NCBI GenBank assembly: GCA_030248295.1
Contig: JASANH010000606.1
Coordinates: 1,612,001 to 1,676,000, forward strand
Source: Mesodorylaimus sp. YZB2_4
Lineage: Eukaryota; Nematoda; Enoplea; Dorylaimida; Dorylaimidae
DNA length: 64,000 nt
Direction of reading: 5' to 3'
Shown: piece by piece, positions 37,201 to 49,600 of the stretch
Numbering within the stretch: position 1 is the stretch's first letter
Layout of the letters: each line of letters begins with the position of its first letter
Position numbers and translations under genes: made by a program
The notes under the pieces: generated by a model
Database searches by the model: none
Told to the model about the DNA's origin: nothing
The model's input: only the letters and a program-made list of their open reading frames with translations

Positions 37201-38367
37201 GATGACCATCACCTAAAATGAAACTGGTAGTAGTCTTTTCTGATCGTGAGATACAGAAACAAGAGCTGAACTCGACTGATACCCCATGTAACCCAAGCGC
37301 TGGGAGAGGATTATTGATCTCGCTGGCCTGGGATTTGTCAACCCCTAAGGTTGACGTTTAACCGCAGGGGTACTCGTAAGACTCACCTTGCTCGAGACGG
37401 AGGTTCAGTCCCGCCAACCATGCTTGGGCACTCATATGCCTGCCAGGCTTGGTTACACACGCAAGATATAAGCACGGCATGAGTGCGCACTATGTTATAG
37501 GCATTGGTACGTTCAGACAAATATGCTTACCAGCAGAATCCAACGTTTTGCTCTTTTCATCTGCACTACTTCCGCCATCGGATCCGCAGCCACTGTCGCC
37601 CGCCATAACGGATAAATCACCAAGAAAGTTCACGTAATTTGCAGGGAACACTCCAATCTTGTCTTTCAGACATCCACGCCACCAGCCTTCTTCCACTTCG
37701 TGCAGTACGTCAATTATATCACCGGCTTGCAGGGGCAATTCGTCCGGGTGTACTGGATCGTAACTGTACGCAGCAACAGCTCGACGACGAAATGAATCGT
37801 CTACCGATGAAAAGTAGAAAGCTACGCAGATGACTAACAGCAAACACAACGAGCAAGCATAAAATGGTCAAGAGCCCGCCCGTACAGTGAGCTCGAAAAC
37901 CGTTCCAGCCGCGATTCATGCCGCCACTGTGCCCAAGTTCCGGGTATCTAAGTAATTGGAATTAGCTCATGGAATGCTAGCTTACGATTAAAGATATGGT
38001 GATGCTTAAAACAAACAGGATGCGGATACCCACATCAGCAAATAGGGGAAAATCACTCACTACGTTGACGATGGAAAAATCACGTATAGACGTGGTTGGT
38101 GTATTCAAGCCACATGCTCTCCTCATGTGGGCTTTATGCAGATAACCTAAGCTCCCTAACCTGCTATTGGGGCCTCCCTGTGCCTCGCGATCAGAGACGT
38201 TTTATAAAAGTCAGCCAGGTGGATAGCAGGTGCGCAAACGGGAGTCTTCAATAGTAGGGGCCACGTACGAACCGCAGATGCGAACCTCTGACAGACAGAG
38301 TGTATCAAAGACATTGCCTCCACTTACCATTGCGTAATTTTATGCCACCAGATGAAATCGAATTCAT
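34257..38367 (-). CDS. SH3KBP1: CIN85/CD2AP-type SH3 adaptor protein
   Basis: Adaptor linking receptor ubiquitination by Cbl, endocytosis and actin regulators. Nine exons on the minus strand: 38367-38328, 37800-37531, 37213-37014, 36888-36705, 36321-36137, 36077-35639, 35345-35230, 35169-35040 and 34426-34257; 577 residues with consistent phases. SH3-1 is RAVAAYSYDPVHPDELPL…GWWRGCLKDKIGVFPANYV (about 18-75). SH3-2 is YAKALRPYQGDEEGELPL…WLGEVNNKRGTFPSACV (about 232-290). Proline-rich ligand stretches follow (APPPLPAKP, LPVPVLPKKPPKSP), then a short C-terminal coiled coil (REEFDQLLAAFDAFRRDTANKIKELE). Vertebrate members have three SH3 domains; I see only two. Start ATG 38367 is in a 40-nt first exon. 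Orthology to CIN85 versus CD2AP cannot be split. Confidence 0.8.
34643..35008 (+). repeat. tRNA-derived SINE-like repeat in CIN85-like intron 8
   Basis: The 5' part looks like a decayed tRNA gene: a box A-like GGCTAAGGCATTGG (34651-34664), a G-rich stem region, and a box B-like AGTTCTATTCC (34688-34698), followed by about 300 bp of unrelated GC-rich sequence. This layout is typical of tRNA-derived SINEs. The B box departs from consensus, so the copy is old. No A-rich tail or target-site duplication was identified. Confidence 0.45.
37290..37460 (+). repeat. Possible second tRNA-like repeat in CIN85-like intron 2
   Basis: Contains a box B-like GGTTCAGTCCCGCC (37402-37414) and an upstream hairpin-forming segment (AACCCCTAAGGTT…). 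Weak evidence; similarity to the intron-8 repeat was not established. Confidence 0.25.
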
Positions 38368-38726
38368 TTCTTGCGTGTCGCCACAAGCCAATACCGATTT
38401 CCTTCCGGGCGCTTTTGGTTGCTCATTCGCCTAAAACTCAACAGGCCGACTAAAAACTGCCGTCATATTGGTCTCTCCGCTCCGCAACTTATCTCTACAA
38501 GCCTACTGGACCCAGCGTCAGAAAGGCCCCCAAAAACTTTGGACAGATTTAAAAATTCAAAGGGCTCCGCTCATTTTTGGAAGCAAAGCGCACGGGCCCT
38601 CTCGAGAGTTTGCGCTGTGCAGTCAATTTGGAATTTTGACACCCGGATTCCCTGCTAGCTCCTGACATATATGCCGACAGCATCAGAAGCATTCAAAGCC
38701 TCCGATGGACAACCCTATTGCTGGTA

Positions 38727-38810
38727 ACCGGGATGGCCGAGTTGGTTAAGGCGTTGGACTTAAGATCCAATGGAAGTAATTCCGCGTGGGTTCAAGTCCC
38801 ACTCCCGGTA
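38727..38810 (+). tRNA. tRNA-Leu (anticodon UAA)
   Basis: 84-nt cloverleaf. Acceptor stem ACCGGGA (38727-38733) pairs with TCCCGGT (38803-38809), with discriminator A at 38810. The D arm carries box A TGGCCGAGTTGGTTAAGGC. The anticodon stem-loop is TTGGA-CTTAAGA-TCCAA, giving anticodon TAA. A long variable arm (TGGAAGTAATTCC) marks a class II tRNA. The T arm GTGGGTTCAAGTCCCAC carries box B. No intron. It reads leucine UUA codons and lies in the spacer between the CIN85-like gene and UGDH. Confidence 0.96.
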
Positions 38811-39628
38811 GCATAAGCTTTTTGCTTTCGCTTAGTTTGAGTTTATGCGGAGCTTTGAAAAAAGCGAGACATGTAGCTGGTTCGAGAAGGCATTTTAATT
38901 TTTCTGCGCCACAATACCTTTCAAATTCTTACTTCGTCCATTTGGCCGAATTGTCTCCACGCGAATCAGGGGCGAAGCAGGACGTTAAGAGCAACAATCA
39001 ATAAAAAGGAGCCACAAGTCAATGAGAAGGACTGCAAGCTAGTCGCCGCAAGAGCACGGCGAGTTGTCAACAAAAATAAAATTTGTTTAGTCTAATAACC
39101 AGCCGGCTGGGGCTGTCTGTAAATCCGCGCTACAGTATTCCGCCATACGCACACAGACTCATAAATCTGACGTAAGGATATTTTTCAGCGGGAATTAAAA
39201 CCTAAAATCTGTGATACGTGTGCTAAGCCTTACGTCTGGCCGCCCACATGAACGAATGAATTCTTTACTTCCGAAAGCATGTGCACACTGCACTGCACAG
39301 TAAAACAGGAGGACTTGGCACCCAAATTCCTGCATACGCAGGATACATAGCACTGTAAAAAGTGTGGGGCAGATACAAATGCACCAATCACATCAAGCAG
39401 AAGATACCGAACTGAGCTAAAAGGGACACATACGAGGGCGATACAAAAATAAAAAGCTGCACATCGTAATTGATATCGAACCCATTATGACATTCCACAT
39501 TGAGGATACACAAGCTCAAAATGGTGGCCCCACTACGGCACCTCTGTACGAACGACGATGCTTTACACGTACCTCGCACACAAAATAAGAAGATTGGTCG
39601 CAAGAGTAAGTGCTCGGCGCCCTCCCGT
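38811..39628. other. Intergenic between tRNA-Leu and UGDH 3' end
   Basis: About 820 bp with no recognised gene; includes the UGDH 3' UTR. Confidence 0.5.
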
Positions 39629-42431
39629 TCAGCATGCGTCGCCGCAAGCGCGAAACGTCGGCGTACGCAAGAATTTGACTCCAACTGCGTGAACGTAGAA
39701 TCCGATTTTCATTAACTTATCCTGAAGCAACAAAACCAATGTTGGCCATAAGTCAAAGCCCCATAAGCTGGAACGGAATACATGGCACTCCCCTTGCAAT
39801 GTCCCTCAATCTCAGCCAACTTACGTGGTCAAGCATAATTCGCCCGTCAAAAATAAATGCTGGCTTTGTCATTTTGTTGTACAAACGTTGATAGTCCAGT
39901 TCCTGCAAACAATGGAGTCTAGTAAGACGTGAGCTGCCACGTTTTTAAACCCCGTATTAATGGACTCACAGGAAGGCCATCACGGGCGACATCTGCCGTC
40001 ATTACGACAGCAAGACAGATGTCTATGCAGACAACGGCCCCCTTGCGATCTGCGTACAACCAGAGCTAGTGGACACTTTCTGGTGGGCCCATTATGATAA
40101 CAGACTTCTCTATTTGTTTCTTGTCACTAACGTTATCTACTTCCGCTCCCTGAAGGTCGTGGGTATTTTCACGCATGTTTTGACTTATTCCCTTTCGTGC
40201 CTCCACCTCGAGTGGTCGGCTGGCAAATTAGCTCTCGTCTCTCAACTCCACTGCGCTCAGTTACACTTACTGCATACCCACCTTGAATTCATCCCATTCT
40301 GTGCACACAACGATCGCGTGGGCCCCTTCGGCAGCGGAATAAGCATCTTCGCACACAGTAACCAAACGGTCCACTAGAAACAACATTAACCTTACATCGC
40401 ACCCAATGCGGCAACCTGTCCTGATCTTACCTCTGCTCGAATCGTCTGAGATCGCGGGATGTTTCAAGTCGCTGAAATATACAAGGTGTAAAACACATGA
40501 TGGGACTATTTGTAAGCTAGAATACCTAAGAATTTGTTTCTTTGATACTTTTGGATCATAAATGACCAATTTGGCGCCCTCGTCCATCAAGTGCTTACTG
40601 ATATAAATGCTTGAGGATTCTCTGTAAGAAAGGCAGCTAGCTATACGCACGAACAGAACGCCCAAGTACTGTATGTCTGCACTGTTACCTCGTATCCGCT
40701 GTGTTTTTCTTGAAGGCGAAACCAAATATAGCCAAGTGTTTGTCCGCCACAGTATTGAACATCGTTTCGATAATATTGTCCACAAAACGCCTACGCTGCC
40801 AATCGTTCATCATAATAACCTAAAAAAGAAATGTCATTGACCGAGAATCACACAATCTCCCGCTTACCTGATTCCAATAATCAGCGCACTGAGGCAAATT
40901 CAGGCACTCGCACAGGTAAACCAAATTAAGCACGTCTTTTTGGAAGCAGCTGCCACCGAAACCTAGAGAAGACCTCCTAAGTCATCTCTTTTCTCTTGAA
41001 AGCTCGCGCTTCAACTCACCAATACTAGCCTGCAGGAATTTCGGTCCGATCCTCGTGTCAGTGCCGATAGCGTGAGCGACTTCGCGAATATCGGCTCCCG
41101 TCATTTCGCAAATGGCGCTGATCGCGTTTACGCTGGAAATACGTTGGGCCAAAAAGGCATTGGCCGCCTGAGCCAAGAGAACAGTTAGCCGGATCCAGTT
41201 TCAAGGTTTAAAGCCTTACCAGTTTCGACAATTCGGAAGACCATGTATTGGTTGTCAGAATACGTTCAGCAGGCACCCAATGTTGATAGATGGCGGCCAA
41301 TTCAGCCGCTGCTTTTAACCCTTCTGGAGTTTGTTCGCCACCGATCAGAACACGATCGGGCGACATCAAGTCTTCCACAGCAGAACCCTCGGCAAGAAAT
41401 TCTGGGTTTGACAAAACCTGTTAAAAATGGTTTTCAGCAAATTAGGTCAACGAGTTTTCCTTCTCAAAGGCATACCTGGAAGGTGATTTCATTGGTTTCA
41501 CTCGACTTCAAGATTTGCGAAATACTGGCAGCTGCTTTGACTGGAACCGTGCTCTTTTCGACAACGATTTTAGGACCATTAGCGATCGAACCGATCATAC
41601 GAGCCGCAGCCTCGACGTAGCGCAAATCGGCCGCTCGACCCTAGAAGAGAGACTTGATTGTTTCAAAGAACTATTCACAACACTATCTCGCAAGCACGTA
41701 CCTTGCCCACACCGTAGGTCTTCGTTGGCGTATTGACGGATATGAAGATAAGTTGAGCACGCCTAACCGCCGACGCCACATCAGTGCTGAAGAACAGGTT
41801 GCGCCCACGACAGGCCCGAACAATATTGTCCAAGTAAGGCTAAAACAATCACACGATGAAGATATTATCGAGAACAACAAGTGAGACGCCTACGATCACA
41901 GGCGCACCCACACCCCCTTCGAAAGTCACATTTCGAACACGAGTGTGCAAGATCGAGCTCAGTCATAGATCATGTGAGCAGACATACCTCGTAGATCGGC
42001 AAGTCGTCTGAATTCCACTGGGCGATCTTTTCTTGGGAAAGATCGACGACGGTCACTCGCAGGTGTGGGCATTTGTAGGCGATGATGGCGCACGTTGGTC
42101 CGCCGACGTACCCTGCACCGACGCAGCAGATTTCCTTGACGAACATCTCGCTGATGTAGGACTTGACCGGGTCGATGTTGAAATCGCAGATGACTTCGTT
42201 GGTCGCAGTTGCAGTGAAGGCGTCACTGACTGCCCGCTCACTGCTCGGCGAATTGCCAAACCGACGGCGATCGCACACTGGACACGGACTTCCGTTTTGA
42301 CTCCAAGGGCAATGATATTCGCTTTCTTCGTCGCTGCCACTGGCCCCACCCGATCGACGGCAATTCTTGCTCGGAGTCTTCAACAATTTCGCGTCATCGA
42401 CGATCGCCGATCTGCCATCTGAAAAAGACAT
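39629..42431 (-). CDS. UGDH: UDP-glucose 6-dehydrogenase
   Basis: Cytosolic NAD-dependent enzyme making UDP-glucuronate for glycosaminoglycan synthesis (nematode sqv-4). Twelve exons on the minus strand: 42431-41988, 41839-41702, 41640-41476, 41417-41220, 41167-41020, 40962-40868, 40819-40689, 40621-40526, 40471-40431, 40373-40282, 39902-39825 and 39721-39629. Motifs: GAGYVGGP dinucleotide loop, [52 protein letters not shown], the catalytic Cys in [33 protein letters not shown] and KPAFIFDGR. The conserved start is Met at 42146 (477 residues). The frame stays open to an ATG at 42431, adding a 95-residue Ser-rich extension with a CPVC motif. Either start is possible. Confidence 0.96.
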
Positions 42432-43655
42432 CGTCAAAAAAAGGATACTAAGATGAACTTGTCAAGGGGCACGATTGTCTTACTAGGAGTAGAAGGCAAT
42501 GCCAAACTGGAAGACATCTTATCGAAAAACCTAATTCAAGAAAACTCAGCGTCTATCGAAGGCGAACCAGCGTTTCTCTATTTGAAGGCGACCAGCACCG
42601 CACGCCACCAGAGAATAAGAGGATATGACGTCAGGGCCGGTCGAGGATGTCATTCAAAACCGAAAGAGAAGAAGGCAAATTTTAATAACCCACCAACAGC
42701 CCGGTTTGCCAGTTGACGAAGATGCGAACTGGCGGGGGATTCGCAGCACCCGCAGCCGGATTTTTCGTCTTATAGAATAAACTAACGCGCTGAAACGAAG
42801 ACAGGTTTTTCGCTCCGTCTCGACCGCCCGACGGCCAGTAAACCATCCCACACGTCCACATTTCCAAGTGCAAATCTGGACGCACATACATAAGGCTCGT
42901 GCAGGAACGTTTCGACTCGCGCATTCGTTGTGCCCATGCGCGTTCAACCTCTGGCGCTCGCCATAAGCAGAACCAGGCGAATGAAAACTTATACATTGTC
43001 GAGTGACTGAATCGACCGAACACATCTGTCGGGCATAGTCGTGCAATAAAAAGCGGATCTCCGGCAACCGCAGCGAGCAATTTCGACAGAAGTCCCTAAT
43101 TACGGTACCTAAAGGACGGGGCCTAATCCGCACGTCCGCCCCAGCTTTGAATTTGTCGACACAATTGCAGCTCAAACGAGAACACTGAACCCCTTTGTTA
43201 AATCTTACATAGTGTTGGTCAATTTGCCTCTAGCAAGTCCGTCCGAAAATTTGACTTTCAGTGTCACAATCCTGGTGAGGAGAGTTCGTTAAGAGTACAT
43301 TAAGAGTGCTTCAGAATCTAGTTTTCTTACCCGATCTCTTGTTCCGGAAGTCGGTATGATTCGGGATGTCAGTTTGAAATGTCGGTATCCAACACAGTAT
43401 ACAGTACAACTCAACCAAAAGTGAAAGTTACAGCCAGCCGGCTGTTACCGGTGTCAAGTCAACGCACACTGAAGCAGGTTTAGTTGAAGCAGCTTAGGCC
43501 TATAACAAATGCGCATCGCGCGTAGATGTGCGGCTGGTGGCATACTGTAGTTTACGATCAAGCAGAAATAGTGAACAATTATCGATTTGGGTCAATCAAA
43601 TAAGGTTACTAGTAAATAAGTACGTTAATTTTGAAGAATCATCTCTATTAAAAGC
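42432..43655. other. Divergent promoter region UGDH / SAFB-like
   Basis: About 1.2 kb between two divergent starts. Open frames here have no recognisable similarity and are probably chance. No element can be named with confidence. Confidence 0.5.
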
Positions 43656-46600
43656 ATGGAAAAGCGGCGTTTGGGGGAATTAAGAGTGGTGGACTTGCGT
43701 GTTGAGTTGGAAAAACGTGGTTTGGACAAAAACGGGGTCAAAGCAGCTTTGGTGGAACGGCTAGCTCAGGTGAGGTGGCAAAAAATACATAGTTTATTGA
43801 TGCGAAATATGTGTGACGAATGCGTAAAATAGGAAACGTCATGTACTTAACAAAGGTTCGGCATGCGCTACATAGGCTAGACTACAGTATCTATATTACG
43901 GTGTTTGTGGTTCTCTTTTCGGAGTTGTGAAGAAAAAACTTCGCATCGGTTTACCCATCAAAATTGAGGGTGCGAGGAAAAATTTTTAAAATATGAGCGA
44001 TTTCTATATGACCATAACAAGAATCTGATAAGAATAAGGCGATAGAAATTTGAGGTTTTGCCACATTTAGCCATACCCTGAGGAAGTGTTTTCGACTTTT
44101 TGTTCGAAGTTCAGAGCGTTTTATACTTTCTGGCCAACAATCTTTGGTCACACTTAGTGCAATGATTTTGATGAACGAATCGTCGCTTTTCGAATCCAAG
44201 GATTTGTCGTGCCAAGTAATTGGGAGCTACATATTTAGGTTATTGCTTTGTTAAAAAATGTTCACTGTTTTGGGATCTCATCATCAGGCCGGTGGACCTG
44301 TCATTTTTTTATTCTCTGGATCCTCAGGACTTTTTTCTGCATATTTCTGGATCTAATCTTTTATCTTGTCCTCGTAGAAGGCCTAGTACTTGAGATTTGA
44401 TCACTGGGTATCTGATTACTCCCCACTAGGTACAGGTACCTCGGGTCAAATTTTGTATTGTGAAAATGTGGTGATGAGAAGCCTCCTCCTGCTCGTTTGA
44501 ATACCTTTGAATAGTTCTGAAAGACCAAACTAAACTATTCTTGAAATTGATTATTTTCGGTTGTAATTGTGGAAACTAGCGCTATCTTCCAAAACTTTCA
44601 GATGTACATGTTTTTCTTTTTCTAAAAATATGGCGATGGTTTAACAGCAATCAAGGCATGTACTTGTATCTAGCTAAGGGGGTCAAAAAATTTCTGTGTC
44701 CGAAATGTGTGAGCCACCGGAATGGCCGCTGGAGAATAGATTGCACTCGTGCATGTTGAGCAGTGCATACAAATTGATCAGAGGCTCTGAATTGATCAGT
44801 GAATAGAATCAACCTGCAGCAAAAGGGGCCCTTGCTCTTAAGACAAACCAACTCATTCAGGTCAGTTTCAATGTCGCGTTTGCTAGCAAGAGTGAAGATA
44901 ACATAGAGCATAAGCAATGGAAGATAGGGAATTATGACTAACAGAAAACAGCGTGCGCGAGACATAACTAATAAGCTAAATACAACTCGGATTGTGTAGG
45001 CGACACTACGTATGCTTCTCTGGGCGGGATCTTTGACCACGTTGGAGAAACTCGCCTTATTCATTCAGAGCTCTCCCCTTCTAAAGCGTCTTCAGCCTTC
45101 GTTGAAAGCCCTGGTAGAGAAATTTCCCCTGCGCGTTCTCGTGGAGCGTAGCTTTGTAGAATGGGATGATGTTATGCCCGTCAGACTGGCCAAGTCGTCC
45201 AGGTTTGCTGTACAAGACAGCTCTCGAACTTCCTCATACACAGTCGCTACAAAATAAGGACTGTTGACCGTGGGCGTCAAGCTTGTATTCGATACATGAG
45301 TTTACCCTCTTTTAAAACTCCTTTTAGAAGGCATATGTATTTCCCATCGGGTGGATGTAGTCGGGTTTTTCTTGGCTGCACCTACCGTACCCTGCTTATT
45401 GTCCTAAGTTTATCCTGCACTAGCCAGGTTTCCGATCGTTTTCTTCCCGCCTACCTTTCCATTAAGAGCCTTTTGTCAGACGGAATCCTATATGGCCTTT
45501 TACCTGTTACGTCGCACGCTTATTCAGTATTATGTACGGTCTGATTGCAGGAATTCTTGTCGCATAATAGATCATGCCATCAAGTGCTTCAAATAGGGAC
45601 TTGCTTGCCTTGGCATTAAACTTGGTTAGCTAATATTGAAATGACAGTATTTTACTCAATCAGGGATATGATAACAGGAATAGATAAACTGGGGATAATG
45701 AGTGTCGCTTACAAGCGATAAGATTTATCGTATGCACGATATCGATTTAATTCAGTTTGGTGGGCGATAAAATACGAATTCATTGTAATGAGCCCATCGG
45801 TCTTCTTCGGTGCTAGAACCAGGCTTCGGCTCGCCTGTCGGTCCGCTCGTGCCAGATGCGCAGCTAGTTATCAATTTAAAGCCACGTTCGGCTAACATGT
45901 CGAAAGCAGTTTCGATCAAGTTGTGCTTAAGGTAATAACGAGATGTGTAGCGATCACGGTCATTTTGATGTCCGCGATCAGGATCCCGACCCTCGTTGAG
46001 GGTATCTCCAAATACTTCACGACACAAGCTAACTCTGCCGCAGACGAGGATGCGGTTGATCTTTCGGAAGTTGACATCAGCAGCTAGTCCTTGGGGCCCG
46101 AACGAAAAGGATCCGTGATATCCTATCGTAATATATCCAGGTGCTCCAGAACCCGGCGAAGCGGATACGAGTCTTGAACTGTCTCTTCCGGTTAAGCGTA
46201 GTTTTCCTGGTGTCAATACTTCGATCAAGCCTTGGAGTTTGAAAAACTGCGCTTCGCTCAAAAGACGTTGACGTTCAGAGAATCCTTCTGGCAACAGTAG
46301 CCTGTCGTTCCTCAAGTAATCGAGAACAAAGCGAAATAAGTGGCCATCTCTGTCGATGAAATAGTAACCTCGCGCATCCTTGTTGAGTCCGATCGTGTCC
46401 TGGCGTTCACTGTTAAACCATTCGTAAAGTCGTGAGCGACTGTATTTGATCAATAAACTCCTCGCGGCGTTGTATATCACTCCTCCTACATTCAAATCGA
46501 TAATATCGCTTTTGGACATGGTACACTACTACAGTATTTTCAGTTTATACTAAGCTAGCCGAGGATGCGAGGTCTTTGAATCAACGGGTGGTGAATCGGG

Positions 46601-49600
46601 AACGTTTAGCCTTTCCGCTGGGCGAAATCAACGATCAGTCTCGAGGTACATATTTTTTGCGACGGGCAGGGCGAACAAGTCGAACGTGAAGGAAGGCTGT
46701 TTGAATGGCTTTAACTGACGAGGCAAATCAAGAGGAAGTCGAATGAAAATGCTCGTTCGTGACGTTATGCAGCCAGGGAGACGGGGTTACGGTCGTATGG
46801 CCTCGTCGGAAAGGCCGATGTGCGTCGTGTGTGCTAGCTAGGTCATCTGTCTCTTATTGGCCATGGCACACCGTAGGTATGCATTCATGATGTTCGCGGA
46901 GGTCTTTACGTAGGCTTCTCTGTGTCCGAGCTCGGCACGTCTGGCTTGGCTGTGCTCTAGAGAGGGGAGAGTAAATTGGCCAACTAGCGGATCGTGCGTG
47001 GGGTGATTATAAGGCATTCGCGCAAGGCGATCGGAGCTCGTTAAGGCAATGCCGTCGGCGAAAATATGGTTCGATAAAAATGTTCGTGCACACCAATGTC
47101 CCCGGCGAAGTGTCGGTCCCATCGAAGCCCAACGGTGCCTAGCTGTGTATGATGGCCCGCTTAATTATTTCTGGGCAATCTTATTGATTGGCGCAGTATT
47201 TTTTCATGGAAGATAATACGGCAGAGGCGGGGCGGGGATGATAATGGGACTTATACACTCGAGGCAAATGCGCTTTATTGTTCGACGGTGGGGCAAAGAG
47301 GACACAGTTGTACAGTGTGCGGGTACAGACCTGCAGGTAATTTGATTCGAACTTGAGAAAACGGGATAAAACACTGAAGTTGCACTATAGGCAATGTATA
47401 AATTACACTGCACTGCACGGTTCATGCTGTTTAGAAATATATTCCATTTCAGGCGCTTACCGAAGAAGGACACGATCCAGAAACGTACGTGTTCGATGCG
47501 ACCGAGTCGACGACACCGAAAAGAACAAGCGCGGCGAAGCGGCAACGTGAGTCCCTTGTTTGTCGGGCAATGCTGATGCTGATTTGAGCCGTTTCAGGAC
47601 GAACAAAGGAAGGCGATGTGGAACAAGAAGGCGAAGATGACGAAGACGAGGTAGTGATCACGAGTTGACCAGGGAGGAAATCATGCCAGTGCCCAGTTTG
47701 CCGCTTGTATTTGCAGGCTGAAAGTGGCGACAGTGTTCAGCACGAGTCAAGCGAAGCAGCTCATGAAGATCGCTCGAGTAAGTTGTTCTTTAGTGCATTT
47801 TGTGTCCCGGGTGGGTCCTGAACAAAGAGTGGACGACGGTCGTCATGTTCGACGTACGACGATCACAAACCGAGCGAGCGACTGACGTGTCACTGAGCGG
47901 CGCCGTGTGTCCAGTTTGGTGGAGATGCTCATTTTGGTCAAGTAGCCTCCTTTGTCCGCTTGAATGGTCTCTACCGATACGATAATCATGTGTAAAGCAA
48001 AATTTGCATTAGAAACTTAGTTTCTGATTGTATTCGTTCCAGTCGACGAGAAACTTGCTGTTTCGACTGACCAGCCAACGCCGATGGAGACCACCGATGA
48101 CATGGCTATGTTTAAAGTTCCCAAGCAACAGGAGGCGCGGATTCCGAGCCCCGATGCAGTCGAGCCGCAGTATCAATTCACGTCTGAGGACACGATTAGA
48201 CTGCACGCCAATCGTCAGGCGACTACTGATGACACGTCCTCGTTATTTGTCAATACGGATGGCGGGGGCTCGGAAGTAGATCAGAATGAAAGCGAAGCGG
48301 ATAAGGCTTCGATTAAGAACGAACTGAACGATGAGAACGAAGAACTGGCGTCGTCTGAGGCTCACGAATCGAATGGAAAACAGGAGGCGACGGATGTGAA
48401 GGACACGTCTGCACCGCCGAACGACGGAACGACGCCAGCTATGGATAGTGATGATAAGGCGGTCGACGATGCACAGAGGTTGGTTGAAAATATGTATTGA
48501 TCTAAAGTGTTTTGATTGGGGGTGGGGAGATGGGGAACGTAGCCGAGGTGAGTACAAAACTGAGGATTCTATATCAGTGGATTACGACACTGCCAGTTGT
48601 GGCGACGCTTACCGCAGAGTGGACAGACCGTCGACTGGAAAGCCGATAGTATTCTCATTGCTCTTATTGCACACTCGTCTCGTACAGCAGTTATCTGCCG
48701 ACTCGGAAAAGTTGTCGCGATGTCGTCTGTTTGTTAATTTATTTGACGGGATTCTGAGAAGATAGTCGCGAGGCTGTTGGTGTGTCCATAAGCTAATTCG
48801 TTTCTCTACGTTTCAGAAATGATGAAGCGAAAGCGGGCGACGCGCCAAAGGCTGATACTCAAACCGCTGGAGACAAACCTAATGAGAAAGGTATGGTGGG
48901 ACTGTGTCTGACGCGACGGATAGCAAAATTTTTATCTTTCCAGTTTCCAAAGGTAAAGATTTATGGATCAGCGGTCTGGCTTCGAATACTAGAGCGGCTG
49001 AGATAAAGGTAATGTGGCTGCCTGTCGTTGTCTAGCTAAGCGTATGAAAGTGATGTTTTTAGGCCCTGTTTTCAAAATATGGACGCGTTACTGTGGCTAA
49101 AATCGTGCAGTCGACGAAGTCACCAGGATCGAAATGCTATGGCGTTGTGGCGATGACAACTCCGGAGGAAGCATCAAAGTGCATCCAGCATCTGCATCGC
49201 ACCGAGCTGCATGGGCGTATCATCACAGTGGAGAGGGTAAGCACGTATGGTTGATTTCTCCTAGATTCCGTTAAGCTTGTGTCCTTTCAGGCCAAGCACG
49301 ATCAATTAACCCTGAATGCAAAGAAGGACACTTCGGGGACCCCTGGTTCGGCCCCTAATACAACACCCGGAACGTTGCAAGCGAAGAAGCCAGTTGCTGC
49401 GGGCAATGCGCAAGCAAAGTCGAAACCGAACGAGACGGCCAGTGGTGACGATGTTCAACCATCTGCTACTACGGCCGCGACGGATCAAGAAAAGGTGGAC
49501 AATGAGACTAGCAAGGCTTCGGAAGGTGAGATATGGTTATGGAAGGTTTGACGCAAACAAATTTTCCTTTCGAAGGAAAATTTCTGACATTTTATGCTCG

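Noticed and set aside
44651..45064. 137-codon minus-strand frame in SAFB-like intron 1
   Set aside because: No recognisable domain and no start context; probably chance in an A/T-rich intron.
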